Positions 1 to 6,641 of a stretch of 8,259 nucleotides of DNA are shown piece after piece; within the stretch, counting starts at the first letter, position 1; every line of letters starts with the position of its first letter. The position numbers were made by a program, and so were the translations under genes. Source of the stretch: Xanthobacteraceae bacterium. GTDB taxonomy: Bacteria; Pseudomonadota; Alphaproteobacteria; Rhizobiales; Xanthobacteraceae. The stretch covers positions 1 through 8,259 of the forward strand of contig JAIESC010000265.1 in NCBI GenBank assembly GCA_019746355.1, written 5' to 3'. The notes beneath the pieces are model-generated. The model ran no database searches, had not been told where the DNA came from, and saw only the letters and a program-made list of their open reading frames with translations.

Positions 1-1
1 T

Positions 2-531
2 CGCAGCCTGAAACGATACCCTCGTGTTATCGGAGATCGCGCCGCACCGAATTCCAACCACTTTCCGGACGGCACCTACTTTCAGGAGTGGCAGCACTGG
101 CATGACAAGGCCGTTAGCCTGCGGAAACAGGCGAACGTGCTCTACAGCGCTTCGCTACCCGAACTGAGGCTGTTTCAGAAGGCTCGACGCAAGGCCGAAA
201 AGACGTTGAAGAAAAAAGATGTGGCGCCGCCCAAGCTGAAAAGCCACAAGCTCGTCGAGCTGGGGGCGGCAGCCGGTATCCACCTCACGGCCCGAGAGAA
301 GTGGGTTCTGGAATGGCTTGCGGAGGTCGTGATCTGGAAGGCGCGCTATTCCGTGCCTACGGGAATGAGTTCACAGGCAGCTTTTTCCACCAACTCGACG
401 ACGTCACGCTCGACAGCGGGCGTAAATGTCGACAGATCATCCAGGACGTTTTCAAGCGTGCCAAGAAAAAGCTACCGCGCCGCATACGACGCAGGCCGTT
501 CGACGTGCTTGTGAACCTCGACACTATCTGA
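2..531 (+). pseudogene. Unrecognised protein gene, 5' end outside the window, broken by a frameshift
   Basis: Frame 2 is open from the left edge and reads like a real protein to about base 310-350 (for example FPDGTYFQEWQHWHDKA, then a Lys-rich helix KARRKAEKTLKKK and TAREKWVLEWLAE). Beyond that it turns into Ser/Thr/Arg-rich text typical of a wrong frame and stops at 514. In the same place frame 1 becomes protein-like (RAYGNEFTGSFFHQLDD, then RQIIQDVFKRAKKKLPRR) and stops with TGA at 529-531. Frame 1 is closed by a stop at 109-111, so neither frame alone covers the gene. The simplest reading is one gene with a one-base insertion (or two-base loss) between about 310 and 355. Two genuine genes overlapping by some 200 bases is less likely. 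GC is about 55-58% over the first 240 bases, below the rest of the window. I do not recognise the family. The basic C-terminus and tRNA-proximal position would fit mobile-element cargo, but this is inference. Confidence 0.5.
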
Positions 532-558
532 GCCGATGCGGTTGAATACGCAGTAGCG

Positions 559-564
559 AAAAAA
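559..564 (-). terminator. T6 tract just 3' of the tRNA-Arg gene
   Basis: Read on the minus strand, a run of six T begins five bases after the encoded CCA of the tRNA. There is no separate GC-rich hairpin in front of it. If it helps end transcription, the folded tRNA itself would have to serve as the stem. Weak call made on position alone. Confidence 0.3.
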
Positions 565-568
565 TTGA

Positions 569-645
<77 letters not shown>

Positions 646-816
646 ATGCGGGTCTGAAGAGCCGGGCACTTTCGTGCTCATCCCGCTGCCGGGTCAGTGA
701 TATCACAATTCATTTGCGGCGCACTGTGGGCGGATGCGCCGGTGGACAATCAGCCGAGGCAAGGCAAGCGCGGGTCGCGCGCCGCGGGCCGTTCGGGCGC
801 CTTTTGCGGGGCAATC

Positions 817-1001
817 ATGTCGTTGTGGCCGTAGATCGGATTCATCATCGCGGTCTTCATCTGCTTCTTTCTGTACCCGCCGTGGGAATGGCAGTTGGCG
901 AGTCCCAGGCCAACAGGTTTCTGGCTTGGGTCCTGGGCATCGCGGCAATTGTCGGCGGCGTCATCTACTTGTGGTCGCGTTCTCGGAAGAAAACGCGCTG
1001 A
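817..1001 (+). pseudogene. Remnant of a small two-helix membrane protein gene
   Basis: From ATG 817 frame 1 reads MSLWP, then TAG at 832-834, then a clear hydrophobic helix IGFIIAVFICFFLY followed by PPWEWQ (about to base 894). From roughly base 890 the protein-like reading moves to frame 0: GESQANR, then a second helix FLAWVLGIAAIVGGVIYLW and a basic end SRSRKKTR before TGA at 999-1001. The two pieces join into a sensible 61-residue inner-membrane hairpin protein if the TAG was a sense codon (TGG to TAG would give W-W-I) and one frame change is undone. Alternatively only the second helix is expressed, as a 37-residue single-span protein from ATG 888, although no good ribosome binding site precedes it. 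I do not know the family. Two lesions in 185 bases make decay more likely than sequencing error. Confidence 0.45.
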
Positions 1002-1110
1002 TCAGGGAAGCCCCGGGCAGCGTCGCCGTTCGGCCGGGGCGCGGACTTCCGCCCGCTGCCCGCACCAATCCGACGCCCGCCTTGCGGTGCCCGGCGCGAG
1101 GATCGTGGGG

Positions 1111-1141
1111 TTGACTCTTGTGTTTTGTTCTTTATTTGTTC
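1111..1141 (+). promoter_or_regulatory. LexA-controlled promoter (SOS box GTTC-N7-GTTC)
   Basis: A T-rich patch in otherwise GC-rich DNA contains TTGACT at 1111-1116 (a good -35) and, 16 bases on, TATTTG at 1133-1138 as a modest -10. Overlapping the -10 is GTTC-TTTATTT-GTTC at 1127-1141. This is an exact match to the direct-repeat operator bound by LexA in alphaproteobacteria. LexA bound there would block the promoter until DNA damage triggers its self-cleavage. The flanking bases (TT before, TA after) also look like those I associate with such sites. The pattern has eight fixed bases, so a chance match somewhere in the window is not excluded (roughly 0.25 expected on both strands). The intergenic position and fit to the promoter raise confidence. 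Transcription would run right, into the hairpin-rich region and perhaps the gene at 1692. Confidence 0.68.
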
Positions 1142-1565
1142 TATTCATCCTGCTTGTTGAGGGGCGCCCTCCGGATGGCTCCCGAAGGCAGAGGCAGGAA
1201 CGGTGCGCCTGCGGGTCCGGCTCAGCCGGCCGGACTCCCGGGAAGCCTCGGACACCGCTCTATGGGCACTACGACCTGTGCGCAGGGAGCCTGCTGGACC
1301 ACCGGTCGCCGGTTGCGGCCGGGCGGCAAACGACGGCCCGAGGTAGTGAGACAAGGTCTCACGAACACCGTGGTGGAGCGCCGCAAGGCGCGCCGGCCCG
1401 CGTCATGGGCCGGCGTCCCTTCCGCTGAAGGGACAGGCCTGACCGTAAGGTGGCCATGGGTGCGGCGGTTTCCGCACCAGCGCTTTGTGGCGCTCCGCTC
1501 CCCTCGAAAGAGGGTGAGCAACGCGGAAGAACTTTGCAAAGCCCGGGCGCAGGCACGCCGCGGCA
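1142..1565 (+). ncRNA. Candidate structured RNA or long structured leader, downstream of the LexA box
   Basis: This gene-free stretch is packed with stem-loops. Perfect or near-perfect ones lie at 1215-1235, 1282-1294, 1301-1313, 1346-1362 (GTGAGAC/GTCTCAC, loop AAG), 1378-1391 (GCGCC-GCAA-GGCGC), 1392-1414 (8 bp GCCGGCCC/GGGCCGGC), 1415-1434 (8 bp GTCCCTTC/GAAGGGAC), 1436-1455 (GGCC..ACC-GTAA-GGT GGCC), 1459-1478 (7 bp), 1479-1494 (5 bp) and 1497-1519 (GCTC CCCTC-GAAA-GAGGG T GAGC). A further stem, CGCGG/CCGCG, encloses 1522-1562. Three loops are GNRA tetraloops (GCAA, GTAA, GAAA) only when read on the plus strand, which fixes the likely RNA strand. It matches none of the tmRNA, RNase P or 6S landmarks I looked for. 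No terminator with a T-run follows, so the RNA may continue into the gene at 1692. A 134-codon Arg-rich frame (ATG 1175 to 1579) overlaps it but does not look like a folded protein. The ends are guesses. Confidence 0.5.
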
Positions 1566-1576
1566 ACGAGCCCCGA

Positions 1577-1646
1577 TGACTTTGCGGCCAAGTCTTTGCG
1601 GCCACGTCTTTGCGCCCATGTCTTTGCGGCGATGTGGCCCCGGCGA
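1577..1646 (+). repeat. 14-base tandem repeat, four good units and one decayed
   Basis: Units start at 1577, 1591, 1605 and 1619 with the core TCTTTGCGGCCA (variants in one to three positions). A fifth unit at 1633-1646 keeps TG at its start and CGGCGA at its end. A 14-base period is not a multiple of three and would shift the reading frame at every copy, so the stretch is very probably not coding. It lies between the hairpin cluster and the ribosome binding site of the next gene, so it would be in the leader if transcription comes from the LexA promoter. A related CTTTGCAAAG palindrome sits upstream at 1532-1541. Confidence 0.85.
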
Positions 1647-1691
1647 TGTTTAGCGTCGGGCCCGCGACGCGGACCAACAGGAGACACAGGA

Positions 1692-2375
1692 ATGCCCCGC
1701 ACCAGGCAAAAATCCGTCGGCTGGCGGAGCGCCGTCCAGCGCATGCAGGAGGCCTTGGCGGCGCGCGAGCATGAAGAGCTGCGCAAGCGCTATCAGTGCG
1801 ATCTGCTGCAATTCTGGCGTGGTTGCCGGGACGCCCCGTGCCGGCGCAGGCGGACCTGCAAAGGCGATCCGCATCGTTGTCTCGCCCGTGGCCTGGCCGC
1901 GATGTCCGAGCCGGACAAGGAATGGCTGCGCGGCGCGATCATGGCAACGGTCAGGGGGCCCCGGACCATGCAAGAGCTCGTCCGCTGGACCAACGAAGAG
2001 ATCGCCGCTGCACGCCGCTCCAGGCCGATGAAGCCCGCGGATGCTTTGAAGCTGGCGGCCCGCCTGAAGGCCCAGCTCCTCCCGATTGCGGAGCCCGCCG
2101 GGCTGTCCCCGTCAGGGGAGGCCGATGCAGCAGCAAGCGTCCTCGTCCCGGCTCGCGAGAGCCCGGCGTCACCAGCCACCCCCGCCGCCGAACCAGCGCT
2201 GCCCGCCGCCGACCCGTCCGCGCCGGCCGGGCGGCGCGGGAGCGGTCCATCCCACCAGCTTCTGGCCTGCTGCGACGAGGAAGGACGTTTGATCATCCCG
2301 GATCTCACCGAACAGAAGGAGCGGGTGCAGCGAGGGCTGAGCTGGAGCGAAATCGTAGCGAGGGGCCGGGTGTGA
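1692..2375 (+). CDS. Hypothetical protein with an N-terminal Cys/Arg cluster (227 aa)
   Basis: The start ATG 1692 is preceded by a good ribosome binding site CAGGAG (1678-1683, eight bases upstream). The frame is open further upstream to 1596, but that part runs through the 14-base tandem repeat and is not credible. Residues 1-35 are basic and helical. Residues 36-64 hold five cysteines in the pattern C36, C45-x4-C50-x5-C56-x6-C63, with W42 and R/K-rich spacers (WRGCRDAPCRRRRTCKGDP). I recall this W-x2-C...C-R...C-x-G-D...C pattern from many unnamed Rhizobiales proteins, and it could hold a metal. Residues 64-135 are helical. About 140-195 is a disordered Ala/Pro/Ser linker. The C-terminus returns to ordered sequence (CDEEGRLIIPDLTEQKERV). 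No signal peptide or membrane helix is seen, so it is cytoplasmic. Function is unknown. If transcription from the LexA promoter continues this far, it would be damage-inducible. Confidence 0.8.
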   Translation: MPRTRQKSVGWRSAVQRMQEALAAREHEELRKRYQCDLLQFWRGCRDAPCRRRRTCKGDPHRCLARGLAAMSEPDKEWLRGAIMATVRGPRTMQELVRWTNEEIAAARRSRPMKPADALKLAARLKAQLLPIAEPAGLSPSGEADAAASVLVPARESPASPATPAAEPALPAADPSAPAGRRGSGPSHQLLACCDEEGRLIIPDLTEQKERVQRGLSWSEIVARGRV

Positions 2376-2397
2376 GATGGCTCTTGGGATAGGCGGT

Positions 2398-2576
2398 CTC
2401 GTGTCCCGGACGCGGTGCAGCGCCATAAGCGCGGTTACGCGCGTCTTCGACGCGCTATGGCGGTGCACCGCTGATCCGGGCCCCCGGTTGCTCTCCACGA
2501 TAAGAGAGAACCGGGGTCCCGGGTCTGCAGCGCATCACTGCGCTTCGCTTGTGCTGCGCTGCGCCCGGGACACGAG
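2398..2576. repeat. Multi-hairpin palindromic intergenic element (about 179 bases)
   Basis: The ends form an inverted repeat: CTCGTGTCCCGG at 2398-2409 matches the complement of CCGGGACACGAG at 2565-2576, extended inward less perfectly by GCGC/GCAGC. Inside are three further folds. One is 2421-2433 with 2451-2462 (CGCCATA(A)GCGCG), whose loop also contains the perfect hairpin GCGCGTC-TTC-GACGCGC at 2439-2455. The second is a long stem at 2473-2494 with 2505-2525 around CACGATAAG. The third is 2527-2562 (GCAGCGCA/TGCGCTGC). No ORF and no transposase are present. The layout resembles the abundant palindromic repeats of Bradyrhizobium-type genomes and could act as a transcript stabiliser or end for the gene ending at 2375. 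Spread by another element's transposase is possible but not shown. Confidence 0.75.
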
Positions 2577-2747
2577 CCTCACTTAACGCCTATGCGGCTT
2601 GGCGGCCATGACGGTGGAGAGAGCGGTGCAACGCCAGGAATCCGTGCCTTCGCACCCCCGCACCAAAGCTCCGCCCCGCCGCCGTCACGACCTCGACACG
2701 ATTCGGGAATGTGATTTGATGGTCGCCCCGCGGAAATTTGACCAGCC
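2577..2747 (+). other. Gene-free leader in front of the macroglobulin gene
   Basis: No protein-like frame is seen here; the minus-strand frame running through it extends into the antisense of the downstream gene and has no protein-like character. A promoter for the macroglobulin gene is expected here. The only hints are TCGACA near 2693 with GATTTG some 17-20 bases on, which is too weak to call. Confidence 0.3.
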
Positions 2748-2752
2748 GTGGG

Positions 2753-2760
2753 GGAGGAGG
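2753..2760 (+). promoter_or_regulatory. Strong ribosome binding site GGAGGAGG
   Basis: This purine-rich site lies eight bases before ATG 2769 and decides the start of the macroglobulin gene. The alternative upstream start at 2748 would place this site inside the coding region and add seven residues (MGEEVHP) in front of an otherwise perfect signal peptide. Confidence 0.85.
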
Positions 2761-5700
2761 TCCATCCCATGATTGCGCCCGCCCGCGTCGGCCGCTTTGC
2801 CGCGCTCGTCACCCTTGCGTCCATTGTTCTGAGCCCGGTTTGCGCCCCCGCCGCCGACAAGGCGTTCCAGCGGCCCGACCTCGACGCGGCCGCGATCAAC
2901 CTCGAGGCCCAGATCAAGAGCGACGTCGGCTCATCGGCGAAGCCGCTGGCGCAGGTGCGCCGCGAGGCCGATGCCGCGTTCCAGCGAAACGACGTCCGCA
3001 ACGGCGTGCTGCTGCTCGGCCAGATCGTCGCGGCCGCGCCCAACGAGAGCGCCGCCTGGCTGCGGCTTGCCCGCGGCACCATGCTGCTGTGGTCGCCGAA
3101 CGACCGCGAGCGCCGCGAGCTGCTGGAGCGCGCCGCGACCGCGGCCTACATCGCCTATCAGCGCGCCGGCAACCGCAACGAGGAGGCGGACAGCCTCCGG
3201 ACGCTCGGCCAAAGCTACAGCGAGCGCCGCATCTGGCGGCCCGCGCTCGACGCGCTGCGGCTGTCGCTCGAGCTGCGTGAAGTCGCCGACGTGCGCGCGC
3301 TCTACGAGAAGATGCGCGACGATCATGGCTTCCGCATGCTCGACTATTCGGTCGATTCCGATGCGGCGTCGCCCCGCGCCTGCGTCCAGTTCTCCGAGGA
3401 ATTGCCGGCGAAGCGCACCGACTTCTCGCCGTTCGTCGCGGTCGCGGGCATCGACAAGCCCGCGCTCTCCGCCGAGGAGAAGCAGCTTTGCATCGAAGGC
3501 CTCAAGCACGGCGAGCGTTACAGCGTGACGGTGCGCGCGGGCCTGCCCTCGACCGTCAAGGAGACGCTGTCGAAGTCCGCCGAGCTCACCGTCTATGTGC
3601 GTGATCGGAAGCCGTTCGCGCGCTTTGCCGGCAAGGCCTATGTGCTGCCGCGCACCGGCCAGCGCGGCATTCCGGTGGTCAGCGTCAACACCAAGTCGGT
3701 CAACATCGCGGTCTACCGCATCAGCGACCGCAACCTGATCGAGACCGTGCTCGGCCGCGACTTCCAGCGCAATCTCGAGCCCTACGACATCGAGCGCCTG
3801 ACCGAGAGCCGCGCCATCAAGATGTGGAGCGGCGAGCTCGCCGTCGAGCAGCAGCTCAACACCGAGGTGACCACCGCGTTCCCGGTCGATCAGGCGACAG
3901 GCGACATGGCGGCCGGCGTCTACGTGATGACCGCCGACGTCAAGGGCAGCACCACCGACACCACCGATCCGATCTCGACCCAGTGGTTCATCGTCTCCGA
4001 CATGGGGCTCACCGCCTATTCGGGCAGTGACGGCATCAACGTGTTCGTCAATTCGCTCGCCACCGCCGAGCCGCGCGGCCAGATCGAAGTGCGGCTCCTC
4101 TCGCGCGGCAACGAGGTGCTCGGCACCAAGCGCACCGACAACACCGGCCGCGTGCAGTTCGAGGCGGGGCTTGCCCGCGGCGAGGGCGCGCTGTCGCCGG
4201 CGATGCTGGTCGCATCCGACGCCAGAGGCGACTACGGCTTCCTCAATCTCAAGGGCCCGGCGTTCGACCTCAGCGACCGCGGCGTCGCGGGACGGCCGCC
4301 GGTCGCGGGGCTCGATGCCTTCGTCACCACCGAGCGCGGCGTCTACCGCTCCGGCGAGACCGTGCACATCACCTCGCTCTTGCGCGACGCGCAGGGTGTC
4401 GCCGCGGCCGGCGTGCCGCTCACCCTCGTGATCGAGCGTCCGGACGGCCTCGAATATCGCCGCACCTCGGTCGCCGACTTGGGCGTCGGCGGCTATTCGC
4501 TGAGCGTGCCGATCAGTTCGTCGGCCTCGACCGGCACCTGGCGGGTGCGCGCCTTCACCGATCCGAAGCGGCCCGCGGTCGGCGAGACCACCTTTCTGGT
4601 CGAAGACTACGTGCCGGATCGCCTGGAGTTCGATCTCGCCGCGCCCGCCGGCCGCATCGTCCGCGGCACGCCGACGAAGTTCACCGTCGACGGCCGCTAT
4701 CTCTACGGCGCGCCCGCGTCGGGTCTCGATCTCGAAGGCGAGGTCGTGATCGCGGCCGCGAAGGAGCGGCCGGGGCTCGCCGGCTGGAGGTTCGGCAACG
4801 CCGACGACTTCGTCGAAACCGTCCGCCAGCCGCTGGAGGACCTGCCGCAGACCGACGACAAGGGCAAGGCGAGCTTCGAGACCGCGATCGAGAAGCTGCC
4901 GCAGACCACGCGCCCACTGGACGCACAAGTGATCGTGCGGCTCGCCGAATCCGGCGGCCGCTCGGTCGAGCGCAAGATCACGCTGCCGGTGGTCGCCGCG
5001 GGCAACATGATCGGCGTGAAGCCCTTGTTCTCCGGCCGCGCGCTCGGCGAAGGCGAGACCGCGACCTTCGACGTCGCCCTGTTCGCACCCGACGGCAAGA
5101 TGCTCGCGGCGAGGGGGCTGCGCTACGAGTTGCTCAAGATCGAGTCGCGCTATCAGTATTATCGCCGCGACGGCCGCTGGGAGTACGAGCCGATCAAGCT
5201 CACCCGCCGCGTCGCCGACGGCCGCCTCGATGTGGCCGCCGATCAGCCGGGACGGATTTCCGCGCCGGTGCAGTGGGGCCGCTACCGCCTCGAAGTCTCC
5301 AGCGCCGACGCCAACGGCCCGGTGACGGTGACCGGCTTCGACGCGGGCTTCTACGCCGAAGCCTCGGCCGACACGCCCGACCTTCTGGAGATCGCGCTCG
5401 ACAAGCCGGAATACAAGGCCGGCGAGGCGATGACCGTCGCGGTCACCGCGCGCACCGCCGGCCGCGTCACCGTCAACGTCATGAGCGACAAGCTCCTGCA
5501 CTCGGTGACCCAGGACGTGCAGGCCGGCACCGGCCGCATCCGCGTCAATGTCGGCTCGGACTGGGGCGCCGGCGCCTATGTCGTCGCGACCCTGCGCCGC
5601 CCGCTCGATGCGCGCGCCCAGCGCATGCCCGGCCGCGCCATCGGCGTGCAGTGGTTCTCGATCGACAGGAAGGCGCGCACGCTCGCGCTCGACATGAAGC

Positions 5701-5912
5701 TGCCGGACCTGATCCGGCCGAACACCAAGCTCCGCGTGCCGGTCAAGGTCGACGGCCTCGGCTGGACCGACCAGGCCCGCATCGTCGTCGCCGCCGTCGA
5801 CGTCGGCATCCTCAACCTCACCAACTACAAGCCGCCGGCCCCGGACGACTTTTACCTCGGCCAGCGCCGGCTCTCGGCCGAGATCCGCGACATCTACGGC
5901 CAGCTCATTGAT

Positions 5913-5993
5913 GGGATGCAGGGCACGCGCGGTGCGATCCGCACCGGCGGCGACGAGGGCGGCCAGCTCAACGGCAGCCCGCCGACGCAGGCC
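5913..5993 (+). other. Probable bait region of the macroglobulin
   Basis: Codons 1049-1075 encode a low-complexity Gly/Thr/Asn/Pro stretch (GMQGTRGAIRTGGDEGG, then NGSPPTQAP). It lies between the conserved RDIYGQLID motif of the bait-region domain and the start of the A2M domain (LALYSGVVNV). A flexible, poorly conserved loop here is where family members expose their protease-cleavable bait. The two arginines would be trypsin-type cut sites. The placement is inferred from domain order, not from a structure. Confidence 0.5.
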
Positions 5994-6626
5994 CCGCTCG
6001 CGCTCTATTCCGGCGTGGTCAATGTCTCTTCCGGCAGCGCCGAGATCGAGTTCGACATCCCGGCGTTCTCCGGCACGGTCCGCGTCATGGCGGTGGCCTG
6101 GAGCAAGGACAAGGTCGGCCGCGCCAACGGCGACGTCACGGTGCGCGACCCGGTGGTGCTGACCGCGACCCTGCCGCGCTTCCTGCTCACCGGCGACCGC
6201 GGCACCATGAATCTCGACCTCGACAACGTCGAGGGCCAGGCCGGGGCCTACAACGTCACCGCCACCGCCGAAGGCGCGGTGACCGTCGCCGACGGCGCAA
6301 AGACCGTGCAGCTTCGCTCAAAGCAGCGCGACCGGATGACGGTGGCGCTGAACGCGCAAGGGTCGGGCGCCGGCACCGTGCGGGTGCGGATCAGCGGGCC
6401 GAACAACTTCGCGCTGGAACGCGCCTATGCGATGAACGTCAAGCCTGCGACGCAGCTCTTGACCCGCCGCACCGTGCGCACCATCGCGCGCAACGAAAGC
6501 CTGACGCTGTCGAACGACATGTTCGCCGATCTGGTGCCGGGCACCGGCGCGGTGGCGGTGTCGGTCGGCGCGTCGACCGCGCTCGATGCGGCGGCGCTCT
6601 TGAAGGCGCTCGACCGCTATCCGTTC

Positions 6627-6641
6627 GGCTGCTCCGAGCAG
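6627..6641 (+). other. Thioester motif GCSEQ of the macroglobulin
   Basis: The codons read Gly-Cys-Ser-Glu-Gln. Cys1288 (6630-6632) and Gln1291 (6639-6641) are the pair that forms the internal beta-cysteinyl-gamma-glutamyl thioester in this family (C-x-E-Q). It is preceded by the typical LDRYPF context. The motif is intact even though the reading frame breaks 111 codons downstream, so the truncated product would keep the reactive site but lose the rest of its thioester domain. Confidence 0.9.

Noticed and set aside
1346..1519. CRISPR array, suggested by the regular hairpins
   Set aside because: The stems differ in sequence from one another, and there is no constant repeat with unique spacers.
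1142..1565. RNase P RNA, tmRNA or group II intron
   Set aside because: The RNase P core GAGGAAAGTCCGGGCTCC, a tmRNA tag frame or tRNA-like ends, and a group II domain V are all absent.
1118..1579. Arg-rich 153-codon frame (or 134 codons from ATG 1175)
   Set aside because: The longer start lies inside the promoter. The product is low-complexity and Arg/Pro/Gly-rich, and the DNA is almost fully used by RNA-type hairpins. Not listed as a gene, although translation is not excluded.
1692..2375. Minus-strand frames antisense to the Cys-cluster gene (for example 1793-2308)
   Set aside because: They are shadows of the plus-strand gene, which has the ribosome binding site and the structured Cys pattern.
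2931..5501. 856-codon open frame on the minus strand
   Set aside because: It is exactly antisense to the macroglobulin gene, whose GC-rich third positions suppress stops on the other strand. The translation is an Arg/Gly/Ala/His-rich wrong-frame text with no domain pattern.
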